DNA of 64,000 bases from Zygnema cylindricum (GCA_037447655.1 JBBHKE010002920.1:83120-147119); one strand, 5' to 3'; positions 33,588 to 44,364 are shown, counted from the first letter of the stretch. The notes: generated from the sequence alone by a model not told the origin. Numbers and translations are program-made.

Positions 33588-33683
33588 ACACACACCATGA
33601 ATAGCTATTAGCGCTAAACATTATTTTAGGTTAAAGGCCTAACGCCAACAAAAAATAAAAAACTAACGCTTATTTATAGACTT

Positions 33684-34967
33684 AACAGTAATGGGAATTG
33701 ATCATGACAGTGACTGTTTTGGTTGCGCACAATCACTTACGTCATTTTGTCAAAAAACGTACGTTTGAAGTACACGCAGGTACAAATAAAGCACTGCTGA
33801 GTACAAATTTGATGGTCAGTCGGTTGAACAACTTTGACTTTCAAAATATTGTTTCAGCCGCTTAATATTATGCCGCGCTTGCGAACGTCTACCGTCATAA
33901 TAAATTTAGCAATTCACACAGCCGACGAACGTTTACGGTAACAAAACTGCGGCAACCACATGTAAATAAAAAGTGTTGCAGATAGTCACTTTTTGTCGTT
34001 ATGTGAGGTCCACGGTGAGAGCACTTAGCCGCAAAACTAAAATTTAATCGTCTAAACGTTACATTGAACTTAGACGCAAAGTGAAACGAAACCTCTTGAA
34101 ACTGAAGTACTATAAACCTCGTAGGGAAATATTGCCGCTTCGTCGTACACATAAAATATTTGCGCGGACGAAAAAATCGCGTCACGCTTCGCGAACCAAC
34201 ATTTCCTCGAAATCGACCAGCGTGCGATTCGTACAAATGAATACCGCTCGGCGCTCGCACCAAACCGAACCGACACAAAAGTACAGTATCGAACGAAACA
34301 AAACATAACTGACGCGAACCGAACAAAACATTTGACGGCGCGATTTCGGCCGACGCCGATTCGCCCAATATTCTAACATTCCGCTGTCGATGTAAGACTG
34401 TTGATTCGTAGATAGTGTGGCTTGATTTCGTCGCGCGTGACGACGCACATTTATTTCATTTAATTTCAAGACATGGTTCGTTTTATTATAAAATTTTATT
34501 TCGTTTCGTGCGTTATAATATTCCCGTACGAGGCTTATAGTACTTCAATTTCAAGAGGTTTCGTTTTACTTTGCGTCTAAGTTCAATGTAACGCTTAGAC
34601 CATTAAATTTCAATTTTGCGGCTAAGTGCTCTCACGTTGGAGCTCACATAACGACAAAAAGTGACTGTCCCCAACACTTTTTATTTACATGTGGTTGCCG
34701 CAGTTTTGTTTACCTTAAACGTTCGCCGGCTGTGTGAATTGCTAAATTTATTATGACGGTCGACGTTCGCAAGCGCGGCATAATTTTAAGTGGTTGAAAC
34801 AATATTTTGAAAGATAAAGTTGTTCAACCGATTGACCGTCAAATTTGTACTCAATGGTCCTTTATTTGTACCTGCGTGTACTTCAAACGTACGTTTTTTG
34901 ACAAAATGACGTAAGTGACTGTGCGCAACCAAAACAGTCACTGTCATGATCAATTCCCAACAGTAAT
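33684..34967. mobile_element. Foldback Mutator-like element with 9-bp target duplication
   Basis: The element 33693-34958 (1266 bp) has inverted arms of about 439 bp (33693-34131 and 34520-34958) around a 388-bp spacer. It begins GGGAATTGATCATGACAG and ends in the reverse complement. Perfect 9-bp direct repeats AACAGTAAT flank it (33684-33692 and 34959-34967). Very long terminal inverted repeats plus 9-bp target duplications are the hallmark of Mutator-like transposons. No transposase is present, so it is non-autonomous. It interrupts repeat R copy 2. Confidence 0.88.
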
Positions 34968-35703
34968 TTGGATGTAGCCGCGATAGTCTTTGTTCACATG
35001 TTCGACACTTAAACATGTGAGAACAGATTCTCGCGATTCTCCCTCGCCTTTATGATTGAGAATCAAATCAGAGTGCGCTTTTTCGTGACGACACACTCAA
35101 TTTCCCGTGTCGACGCCTTTATCTGACACTTATTCTGTACGTCTTTACAAAATAATGAGTAGCTTGCGTACGAACCGATTCATTGTTTATACAACACTAT
35201 TTGTTTTTTTTTTAAGTCGAAAAAAGAAATTAACGCTAATTAAGCAGTACCTTTAGTCTGTGTTCACATGTTCGACAATTAAACACGTGAGAACAGGTTT
35301 TCATGATTTTTCTTCGTTGTTATGACTTGGAATCAAATCTGAGTACGTTTTTCCGCGGCGACGCACTCAATTTCCCCTGTCGACGCTAACACTCATGTTG
35401 TACACTTGTACAAAATAATGTATATTTTTAGTACGAACAGAGGCAATTTTTACATTGCACTTTTTAAAAGCAATCAAAATTAGAGTAGCTAATGCTAATT
35501 AAAATGTACGTATATTAACGTAAAACAAAAATAAGTTTGATTAAGTTGTAGCAGTATTTTTTATTAGATGTTTTACATTTTTTCTTTTATTTTAAAGTCA
35601 AAGTAGGTCAACGCAATTTATAAATTTTTGAAATTTGTTTCATGCGCATATTCGTTATTTTTTGAGCGTTTCATGCGTGCGTTTTATGCGCATGAGACAT
35701 CAA
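34968..35703. repeat. Dispersed repeat R, copy 2 (internally dimeric)
   Basis: Same family as 26309-27056, with the same duplicated internal unit (34990-35250 and 35265-35520) and the same end (GCGTTTTATGCGCATGAGACATC). The Mutator-like element separates it from its left edge. Confidence 0.65.
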
Positions 35704-37296
35704 TGGACAAAACGTTAAGGTAATGAGCTTTTGGCCGGTGTGGACGGTGCTAAGAATGCAGCCGTTAGGAAATGGTACACGTGACGGCCTCTTACAACGT
35801 TCCACGTGTAGTCTGGAAAAATCAAAAGTCAATTTGCATGTCGCCCTTTCTATGAGACCGTCAACGTGGTCATTGCATTTCGACGTGTCGTCCAATCAGC
35901 GCATGAGCACCGACAATTCTCACTGTTCGCTTTTTAAGTTTTTCCTCATGTACGATTCCGTACATAGAACGCAGAAACTTTAGCTACGGGTGGATGAGTT
36001 TGAAAGAGGCGAAAATGGAAGCCACCTTCAGAAATAAAACACTGAATCAAATTATAGATACATTGTTCAATATCATGTGCGTTTTCCGTGCGTATTCCGC
36101 ACGAAATACAGAACTACGCACGAAAATACTTGGAAACATTTGCGCTGCAAAAATAAAGCTCTAATTTCTTGCTCTCACAATATTGAATTGTCAACCATTT
36201 GGAATATATTTTTGTCTGAGGAAGTGGCCATGGCTTCTTTGACCAAAGTTGTCGTATTCGCAATTTAAAATTATTTTTTAATTTCCTCTTATGCCTTTAT
36301 TTTCGGTGCTAAATTGCTTTAAAAAAAGGGGTCCAATTGGAGGTGTTTATGCACCCGAGGGGGGATTTGGAGAAGTCAAATGGGCTGATTCCAGTGACTT
36401 CTGATTATCTGCATAAATTAAATTTGGAGTGAGATATTTTATTTATGTTTATTTATTTGTTACTGTTTTTGTAGTTTTTTTATAGTTTGTTATCGGTTTT
36501 TGTAGGTTTTTTGTAGCTTTGTTGTGGTTTTTTTACATTGGATTTTTTTTTGCAATTTTTCTTTTCTATTTTTTTCTAAGTTTCTCCCTCCTGTAATTCT
36601 TTTTAATTCTCTTTGTAAATTTTTTGTGAAGACTTTTTTTGCGATTACTTTAATCATTCTGTTTGACCATTGCTCGTGTTATTTCTTCTGTATTTATTAT
36701 TACTATTGCTATTATTATTACTTTCTATCAATCGTTTTAACAAATTATGAATTACATTTTGTTAGTTATTAATAGTTGTTGTTGCTTTTTTTTGATTATT
36801 GTCACTTATTTGTTGATTAGTATTATTTATGCTACTTATTACTGATAATTATTAATTATCTTTTATGTGTTATTCATCATTATTTATGTACCTATGTACC
36901 ATGTACCATGTACCATGTACCTATTTATTATACCTTGTCAGTATTTAATATTTATTATTGTTACTCATTATTGAATATTAGTATTTAACTGTTTATTATT
37001 ATTTATTATTTATGTGTTTGTTTATCTATTTTTTCAGGGATGCTTAAAAGGCCAGGGAGCTAAATGTAATAAAGGTTTATTATTATTTTAAATAAAATAT
37101 TTTTTAATATAATATTTAATATATTATTAAATTTACTGGATTTTTCTTGCGCTTATTTATCATTAATTTCTTTATTTGTTTTGCCGGATCCCCTTCAAAG
37201 CTAAAAAAAGGGCCCTAAACAAGTTCAAAAAATAAAAAACGCACACACACAAATGATTATTTATGCATTTACTTTTAATATTTTTATTTCTACGCT
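35704..37296. other. No gene confidently recognised
   Basis: A plus-strand open reading at about 36328-36432 (VQLEVFMHPRGDLEK) has normal amino-acid composition but no family match. The rest is T-rich or AT-rich, with ATGTACC repeats at about 36890-36920. Confidence 0.45.
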
Positions 37297-37302
37297 TTTT
37301 TC

Positions 37303-37365
37303 CCGGAGATACCACAAATCCAGACTATGTGGCCCTGAACAGCTACCTGGACTCCCAATACTCCA
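37303..37365 (+). pseudogene. Degraded copy of aspartic-protease exon start
   Basis: GDTTNPDYVALNSYLDSQYS on the plus strand mirrors the start of the exon at 37437 (GDTKPDYVALNNYLDAQY). It lies 130 bp upstream in the intron and ends abruptly after about 60 bp. Confidence 0.75.
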
Positions 37366-37436
37366 AAGCAAAAAAAGAAGATTAGGAAATTTACTTCTTA
37401 TAATTAATACCTTTTTATTTCTTTTTTGTTTTTTAG

Positions 37437-37591
37437 GGGTGATACAAAGCCGGATTATGTGGCCCTTAACAACTATTTGGACGCCCAATACTCGGAGAAA
37501 TCGGAATCGTACTTCGCCACAAAATTTTAAAGTCATTATCGACACCGGGAGCTCCAATATTTGGATTCCGTCCAAAAAATGTCGCTTTCCG
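37437..37591 (+). pseudogene. Plant-type aspartic protease (phytepsin-like) exon, frameshifted
   Basis: Acceptor TTTTTTAG at 37436 and donor GTAATT after 37591. The product starts DYVALNNYLDAQY and ends PQNFKVIIDTGSSNIWIPSK, the region around the first catalytic Asp (DTGSS) of A1 pepsin-family plant vacuolar proteases. Two one-base losses, near 37492 and 37509, put the start and the active site in different frames. Either this is a pseudogene or these are assembly errors. Three further degraded copies of parts of this exon lie within 700 bp. Confidence 0.82.
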
Positions 37592-37965
37592 GTAATTTTT
37601 TTATCGTCTTTTTCCTCTTTTTTCTTCTACTTCCCTTCTTCTCTCTTTTTTTTATTTTTTTCTTTTTTTTCTTTAATTTTCTTTCTTTCTTTCTTTTTAT
37701 TTTTTTTCTTTATTTTTTTCTTTTTTTCTCTTTTTTTCCTCTTTTTTTCTTTTCATTTTTTCTTTCTTGTTTTCTTTTGTTTCCTCTCTTTTTTTCATTT
37801 TTTTTCGTTTTTCGGTAAATTTCTTTGTTCGCTTTTTTTTTCCTTTCTTTCTATTTTCTTCTCTTTCTTCTCTTTCTTCTCTTTCTTTCTCTTTCTTTTC
37901 TTTTCTTCTTTTCTCTTTCTTCTCTTTCTGTTCTTCTCTTTTTTTTTGTTTAAAGTGAAGTTTTT
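37592..37965. repeat. T/CT-rich low-complexity tract
   Basis: Long TTTC/TTCTC-rich stretch after the protease exon donor. The Phe-rich open frames here are compositional. Confidence 0.85.
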
Positions 37966-38006
37966 TTTTTCGTTAATATGAGTTATTTTTCCTTTTTTTC
38001 AACCCA

Positions 38007-38058
38007 AGGAGTTCTAAGCTTTGGGTTTCCTCCAAAAAGTGCCGCTTTTCGATTAAAT
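38007..38058 (+). pseudogene. Degraded copy of aspartic-protease active-site exon
   Basis: SSKLWVSSKKCRFSI resembles the second half of the 37437 exon (GSSNIWIPSKKCRF) and even keeps the family residues FSI beyond the donor site of that exon. The catalytic Asp codon is lost. Confidence 0.65.
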
Positions 38059-38127
38059 TTATCCTCAAATTCCTCTTTGAAATGACGTTTTTTTTTCAAA
38101 GGACTTACTTTTTACTTTTTTTTTTTT

Positions 38128-38192
38128 CGTCGATACCGCAAGTTCAAATCTCCATAATTTATCTCAAAAATGTTGTTTTTTGATAAATTTTT
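38128..38192 (+). pseudogene. Second degraded copy of aspartic-protease active-site exon
   Basis: VDTASSNLHNLSQKCCFLI again follows DTGSSNLWVPSKKCxFSI. More diverged than the copy at 38007. Confidence 0.55.
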
Positions 38193-38221
38193 ACAATTCT
38201 TGAACTTTTTGCCAAATTTGG

Positions 38222-38371
38222 TTTGATATTAATTCTCCCTCCCTCTCCCTCTTTCCACTCCCTCTCCCTCTCCCCTCTCCCCCCCTTCCCCGTCCTCTTT
38301 TCCCTCTCCACTCTCTCCCTCTCTCCCTCTCTTCTTCTCTCCCTCTCCCTCCACCTCTCTCCCTCTCCCAG
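38222..38371. repeat. CT-rich microsatellite before an acceptor site
   Basis: Imperfect CTCTCC array ending in CCCAG, apparently an expanded polypyrimidine tract. Confidence 0.8.
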
Positions 38372-38455
38372 GTACTCCTTTTTCTTGAAGGGTAGCGATG
38401 GCCGGTTTTCAAAGCAAAGACCGTGATTATCGATGATTTGGAGTTCAAGGACAAG
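38372..38455 (+). pseudogene. Possible downstream aspartic-protease exon
   Basis: After CTCCCAG, the segment contains KTVIIDDLEFKDK before a GTAAGA-type donor. It resembles the VTVGDLVVKDQ strand of plant aspartic proteases. Frames earlier in the segment do not connect. Weak. Confidence 0.35.
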
Positions 38456-38470
38456 TAAGATAAATTCTTT

Positions 38471-38476
38471 TTTTGT

Positions 38477-38514
<38 letters not shown>
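38471..38514. repeat. (TC)n microsatellite
   Basis: Pure TC run of about 40 bp. Confidence 0.9.
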
Positions 38515-38518
<4 letters not shown>

Positions 38519-39849
38519 CCCCTCTTTCTCTCTTATTTTTTTATTTTTTTATAAATTCAACTTTTACGATAAATTCTATTATGAATTTTACTTTTATGGT
38601 AATTTTTTGACAAATTGTGCTTTTTTTTCTCTGTCAAGTTTTTGACAAATTTTAATTTTATTTTGGTGTTGAGTTAGATAAGTTTTTGGTAAATCGTTCT
38701 TTTAATTTTTGGCGAATTTGACTTCTTTGTTGAAATACACTTAAAACATTCTTTTTTTTCTACGCTACTTTAGAGTCCTACTCGCTACGTTATACGTCTA
38801 TTACTATGGTTTAGCTTTTGTACTTTACTTTAGTGGATTGCACATACCTTTGTTAGCGTTGATGATTCTTACGTAGGAATCCTTTTTAGACTTTGATTCC
38901 TTTTAGCGTAACTAGATGTACCTTCCTAAGTTACGCCTAGATTGAATTGTACCTTTTAGAACTTTTCGGCTACCCTTTTACTTGACTTACTATAAGACCC
39001 CTTTGTCTTCATGTAAATTACTTAACCACACCAAACGAAAACCCTCCCTTGGTTCTTTGTTTTGCTGTTACTCTGTTGTCCTCTATCCTGCCATTTCACT
39101 GGCCTCTTTCACTTTTTTCATATTAAGTCTTTTATTCGCATATTCAGTATTCTTAATTTGTTGAGAACGATAATCTTTTGATAATTTTTGGCAATTTTTT
39201 ACTTATACAATGCATTTTTACAATTTTCTTTCCAAAATTTTCTTTTATAATAATTTTCTTGATAATTGACCTTTATTGTGGTCGACTTTGTATTTCTTGA
39301 AATGGTCCTATTCATTTTTTTCGTTTTTTTGTTTTTTCAGATTTTTTGGTCGATTTCATATTTGTATTTTTTTCTCTGATGTTAAAAAGAAACTATGACT
39401 TCGTCAATTAACATAATATAATTATTGCTTCTTAAAAATTTATCTCATGTTTGTTTTTGTCACAACGGTCGCATTTATTATAGCAAATTTGGCGGAATTT
39501 TAGATTCGGCACACCAACTTGCAAACAGTATTAATAATCCTGAAAAACGACTTTTTTCCTTTTGTTTCTTTTTCCTTTTTTTCTGTTTTCCGTTCCTTTT
39601 TTTTTCCCTTGTTTATGTTTTTTCTTGTTTTATCTCCGTAAACTTTATTACTCCTTTCTGGTAAATGAGTTTTTCTCCCCTATTTTGTTTTCACTTTTTA
39701 TCTCTTCCCTACTTTTTCTTTCCTTTCTTTTTCCCCCCGTCTTTGCGATAACAAAAGACTAATTTTTTTTTTTTGAATTCTTGGTTTCGGTTGCGAAAAA
39801 GCATTTGTTAACCTTGTCACTCCTCTTTGGTACATTGAATGGGTCAAAA

Positions 39850-40230
39850 GAGGAATTTAGTTCCAAAATTGTAGGTCAATTATTACTCCAAAAGGTTATT
39901 GGCCGGTGAGTTTGGTCAATTAGTCAAAGATGACAAAAGAGAAGGTTAAATGTTGGCCAATAACCGTCAAGCTCAATCAAAAATCGTTCAATAATGGTAA
40001 TTTTTGGTTAATATTCTTCCAATATTCGTCAATATCAGACAACTGTTGTTAATATCTGTTTGTACAATATCACTACTGGTCGAATATTGGTCAATATCGG
40101 TCAAAATTAGCTCAACATCACTTGAAAATGTTATTGGCCGATGAGGTGGTGGCTAACTATTGGTCCGTATTGGTCAGCATTGTCAATTATTGGTCAATAA
40201 TGCTCAACTATGTCAATATTGGTCAAATAG
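39850..40230. repeat. Minisatellite-like ATTGGTCAATA repeats
   Basis: Degenerate tandem copies of TATTGGTCAAT/ATTGTCAATA over nearly 400 bp. Confidence 0.65.
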
Positions 40231-40293
40231 GGGCCAATTTTGTAATAATGGTTATTAAGGGCCTGAAACCCGAAACAAAACGGAAGTTTCTGA

Positions 40294-40572
40294 TTGGCCA
40301 AGGGTTCTAGTCCAGTCACAAGGCCCTTGGGCAGGTCATGGAGACTGGACAGGTGGCCATATTGGAGGTGCCGCTTGGGAAAGGTGGCTTGTGAGGAAGT
40401 GACGGCCGTGTTGGCAAATCCAATGGGCGAAAAGTACGAGAGGAGGTACATCTCGCCTCTTTTGACGCCGAATTCGACCGTCAATTTTGTTGGGGATTCA
40501 AAGTTAACTCGATCAGAAGAAGAAAAGGCTTTTGCTCCTTGTTTTAAGGCCGGAGAAGAGATTTTTTCGTAA
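40294..40572 (+). other. Open reading frame of unknown origin
   Basis: 93 codons. The second half (ANPMGEKYERRYISPLLTPN...SKLTRSEEEKAFAPCFKAGEE) has protein-like composition. The opposite strand is open too (40194-40757). It lies at the truncated end of copia F. Not recognised, and it may be chance. Confidence 0.25.
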
Positions 40573-40779
40573 TTCCGGTACTTAAAGGATGCTGGAGAGA
40601 GTAATATTGGACTGACGGTTGGATTGGTTGGAGTTGGAACTGACGGTTGGAATTGATGGTTGGAGTTGGAAGGGAATTGATGGTTGGAGTTGGAAGGTGT
40701 GACGGTACGACCGATATGAGTGGCCGTGAGGGTACTGGTGTTGCCAATTATTGCCAAGTACGATTGGCATTGGGGGACA

Positions 40780-41047
40780 GAGTGGAGTCATAGATGAGAA
40801 CTAATCAGGGCGTGATGATAAGTGGTGAGATGTGCCCGAATCAACAATCCAAGCGGAGTCAAGGGACATTTGATGATTGGTGTACCGCGGAGGACAATGC
40901 GAATCCATAATCGGATTGTGTCATTGATGGCGGCGGATTGGCATTGTCCACTGGTGGATGGAGAACGAGTGGTTGGTTAGACGCCGACAATGGGTAAGAA
41001 TGGAATGTATCTTGGAGTTTGCGAAATGGAGTGATCCGCCATATGAG
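40780..41047 (-). pseudogene. Element F protease region
   Basis: Contains SAWIVDSGTSHHLSS, the copia aspartic protease active site with the catalytic Asp. Downstream, IGNTSTLTATHIG resembles the usual VGNG...ITHIG segment. Stops and a tandem repeat of CCAACTCCAACCATCAATTC (40600-40700) follow. Confidence 0.7.
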
Positions 41048-41955
41048 TTAGACCGTACGGATACTGGGATTCGACAAAAGCATTGGTTTGGGAGAACCCC
41101 AATTTATAAGAGCAAATGTACCCTCAGCAGATGAAGCTTGGCCGTGGTAGGATCCACGCCCTCCAGGATGACCTCGTCCACCAGTACGGCCAGGTCCACC
41201 TTGTCGTTCATGTTTGCGTTTAAGCATAGGACACACATCTATGATGTGATCTGACGCTCGACAATGACGCTCGACAATAGCGACAGGTGGTGGAGGAAGA
41301 TTTTGGTGGAGTGGGATTAGGTCAAAAGGTGTCCAGGGCGTCTCCTAATTTCGTTTGAAACGATTATTTTATTTCCTCATGAACCAGTCGCGCTGTTAGG
41401 GTCGGAATGGTTGTAGCAACTGTAGAGTTGTCAAGGGAGGAAATGAGAGAGGAATTGTGATCCGGTAAACCTCCCAAGATTGCTAAAATAAGACGTCATC
41501 AGAGATTGGCGAGTTGATGCTTTTAAGTTGACCGGCCAACGACTTGAGGTGTTGGACGTAAGTTTGAATAGAATCAGTAGGCAGCTTGCGATAAGTATTC
41601 AGATGTCCCTTGAGGAAAAACTTGTTGGACCAGGACTGATTCTCATTCTCATATGCGGAGGTCAGGAGTGACCACGCATTATGAGCAAAAGGTGCGTCGC
41701 GGACAATGGCGATCTGTGATGACTCAAGAGCGAGGACAAGCCGAGAGTGGGCTTCCTCGTTTTTAGCGAGCCAAATTGCTTTGGCGGCAGCGTTAGTTGG
41801 TTCATGTACGCTACCACTAATGGTTGACCAAAGTTTTTCACGACAAAATAGGTGTTCTATCTGGTATTTTTAACCGTAAAAGTCTGTCCCATTGAATTTG
41901 GCAACGGTATTTGCGTTGCCAGGCCCATAACCTAATAAAGGAGAAGCCATAGTAG
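41048..41955 (-). pseudogene. Element F gag
   Basis: Starts at ATG 41950-41952 in the LTR (MASPLLGYGPGN) and reads across the primer-binding site into TVAKFNGTDFYG and a stop. The following sequence, in partly broken frames, contains EAHSRLVLALESSQIA, AWSLLTSAYENENQSWSNKF, HLNTYRKLPTDSIQTYVQHL and ILGGLPDHNSSLISSL. These are the classic copia gag (UBN2-type) motifs. A degenerate zinc-knuckle region and Gly/Arg-rich GRTGGRGHPGGRG tail end it. Confidence 0.82.
41922..41932 (-). other. Element F primer-binding site
   Basis: Minus strand GGTTATGGGCC, then TGGC. 11 contiguous bases of the initiator tRNA-Met anticodon-arm complement. Confidence 0.55.
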
Positions 41956-42495
41956 CAAATAGAGTGGAGAGAATAATAACAGACATTATGCTCTGTTTTG
42001 ATTAATAATCGAAAACTGATACAAAACAAAAAGAAAAGACAAACTAAATAGAGAAAATATCTCGATAGTAGCCTCTCGAGAACTAAAACGTACTTTCATA
42101 TTCTGAAGAGGCACTTGACCTTTCGGCCAAGAGCCAAGGTCAAGATTTATAAACAGACCTTGATCGAAATCTTATCACGTGAAAACACTATAACTGCAAA
42201 ATACAGAAAAGACGGAATTACTGAAATCCTAGAATCTTATCACGTGAAAACACATTAACTACAAAATACAGAAAGACTGAATTACTGAAATCCCTTTCTG
42301 AATTACAGGAATTACAGGAATTATAGATTAGAGGAATTATAGATTAGATTCTAGGATAGAGTTCGAATCCTAGATTAGATTCTAAGACAGTGCAAAATTT
42401 TGAATACCGAAATTCTGATGACAGAATTCAGAATTACGCTATTTAAAAACATTGAACAAAAACATTAACTTCTATGGAAGACTACTCTTCTAACA
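41933..42495 (-). repeat. Element F 5' LTR
   Basis: 563 bp. The element-strand start TGTTAGAAGAGTAG is at the right end. Contains an internal imperfect duplication (CTTATCACGTGAAAACA at 42170 and 42237). Confidence 0.6.
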
Positions 42496-42629
42496 TTTTG
42501 GGCATTATTGGTTGAGTGTTGGTCAACTTCTTCGTCAAACCTCACCTTTTTTCAGGTCTTATACACATCTCTTATTTTGTACTAAAGGAATTTTATTGCG
42601 GTGTTTATCTTCGAGTCTATCCAATTCAC

Positions 42630-42722
42630 CTTCAGAAGTTTTTTTTTTGTTTTATCTTATTGTGTCACACGTGTAATTTGCATTTTTTTTTGTCTTATTG
42701 TGTCACACGTGTAATTTGCTTG
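42630..42722. repeat. Tandem duplication, unit about 43 bp
   Basis: TCTTATTGTGTCACACGTGT is repeated about 43 bp apart in the intron upstream of the helicase exon. Confidence 0.75.
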
Positions 42723-42765
42723 CTGATGTCAGCTATTTTGTCTTGTCTTTTTCTGTGATATTCAG

Positions 42766-42831
42766 GGTAACCCTGACCTTGCTGACTTCAGTCATGTTGT
42801 CGTAGATGAAGTGTACAAGGAGACTTTAGAG
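42766..42831 (+). CDS. DExH-box helicase exon with motif II
   Basis: 66 bp, phase 0, acceptor TATTCAG, donor GTTAGA. The product GNPDLADFSHVVVDEVYKE corresponds to helicase motif II and its flanks in DHX36/DHX57-type DExH helicases (DPxLxxxSHVIVDEVHER). The DEVH box reads DEVY here, a change in a residue needed to couple ATPase and helicase activity. These enzymes unwind RNA, including G-quadruplexes, using ATP. Confidence 0.75.
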
Positions 42832-43197
42832 GTTAGAGAAAAAGATAGTCGAAAAATAATAATAATAATAAAAATAAAAGAATAGAACAGAATAAGATAG
42901 ACAAGAATATAATAGTCGTCTACAGTCTTTATAGTGTTATTTTATTTTTTCTTATTTTATGTTTTTATTTTTTTTCTGATTTTTTGCTTCAACAATTCGA
43001 TTTTTCTCTCCTTTTGAACATGCTTATTATGCTTGGACTTTGTCAAAATGACATAAACTTTTTAGTTTTAGTTTTTTGTTTTGTTTTTTTATTTTTGTAT
43101 TTTTAATATGTCAGGAATTGTTTCTTTTCTAAAATCCAGTAGGCAAAAATCTTTTCTTCAACCATTGTTTTTGTTTTTTGTGTTTTTTCTTTTCCAG

Positions 43198-43280
43198 GGA
43201 GATTCATTTATTATCATTTTGAAAGAGATTCTCGGGAGACGACTTGCTAGTGGCTTACCTCCTCCTAAAATAGTTTTTAT
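43198..43280 (+). CDS. DExH-box helicase exon following motif II
   Basis: 83 bp. Acceptor TTTTCCAG, donor GTAAGA splitting the Met codon. The product GDSFIIILKEILGRRLASGL then PPPKIVFM fits the family pattern GDFLLIILKxIL...LKVVLMSAT that leads into motif III. It joins exactly in phase with the previous exon (22 codons) and with ATG TCA at 43670. Confidence 0.8.
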
Positions 43281-43394
43281 GTAAGACAAAAAAAAAAAAA
43301 ACATATATTATTACTATGATTTTCTTTCACTCCCAAGTGAATCTGTATTTATGTTTTGCATTAGATTCTTTCAATTTTCTTTTAATTTATCTAT

Positions 43395-43665
43395 CTTGCT
43401 CATTTTTTCCTCTCTCCCTCCTTCTCCCTCTCCTCCACTCACTCCCTCTCCCCCCTCTCTCTCTCCCTCTCTTTCTCTCCCCTCTCTCTCCCTCTGTCTC
43501 TCTCCCTCTCCTTCCATCTCCCTCTCTTTCCCTCTCCTACTCTCCCTTCTTTCCCCACTCCTCCCTCTCTCCCTCTCTCCCTCTCTTCCTCATTCTCTTT
43601 CTCTTTTTTTATTTCTCTTTCTCTCTATCTCTCCATTCTCTCTCTCTTTCTCTCTCTCTCCCTTT
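43395..43665. repeat. CT-rich microsatellite forming an acceptor tract
   Basis: About 270 bp of imperfect CTCTCC/TCTC repeats ending TTTTTAG at the acceptor of the next helicase exon. Confidence 0.88.
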
Positions 43666-43669
43666 TTAG

Positions 43670-43841
43670 GTCATCTACATCATGTTTTCAAAGTATTTTG
43701 GGAGCTGCCCAATAACAAGTTCGAAGGTCGCACTTTTCTGTAGAAACCCATTTTCTGGATATTATAAAATTCTCAATTACCGGTTACCTTCAAATTCTCG
43801 CTCGACTTTACAATCCTTTCAAAGTGGAGTCTTTGCTAAGG
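43670..43841 (+). pseudogene. DExH-box helicase exon after motif III, frameshifted
   Basis: Starts in phase as M-S-S-T (motif III SAT is altered), then shifts frame to MFSKYFGSCPIT, which matches family LFSxYFGxCPVIT. It shifts again to EGRTF (family EGRTHPV). The last part, ILNYRLPSNSRS, resembles the following IxYRLASDSP. Donor GTATTA after 43841. Two frame changes and the altered motifs suggest a decaying gene, unless they are base-calling errors. Confidence 0.7.
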
Positions 43842-43967
43842 TATTATTTTTTCTTTCCCCATATTTTTTTTGTTTGCCATATTGGTTATGAAATTTTAAC
43901 TGTTTTTTTTCCTTTTATTTTTACGCATTGTTGTAATGTTGTGAGCTTTGCCTTTTTGCTTTACTTT

Positions 43968-44292
<325 letters not shown>

Positions 44293-44364
44293 TAATACGT
44301 GAGGAAATAGAAGAAGCTGCAAAAATGTCATGAAACAAGCAAAAAAAAGAGACCATAAACACAC

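Larger units (their letters stand above)
40590..42495 (-). mobile_element. Copia element F, 5' part only
   Basis: Minus strand: 5' LTR (41933-42495, TGTTAGAAG... on the element strand), primer-binding site, gag and the start of protease, then truncated near 40590. No integrase or RT. It probably lies in an intron of the helicase gene or between genes. Confidence 0.75.

Noticed and set aside
37253-37981. 242-codon plus-strand frame as a single Phe-rich membrane protein
   Set aside because: It fuses part of the aspartic-protease exon with a T/CT-rich tract after the splice donor.
39425-39664. Exon continuing the aspartic protease (SKFGGILDSAHQL)
   Set aside because: Only a loose likeness to the family AKFDGILGLG motif and no convincing splice phase.
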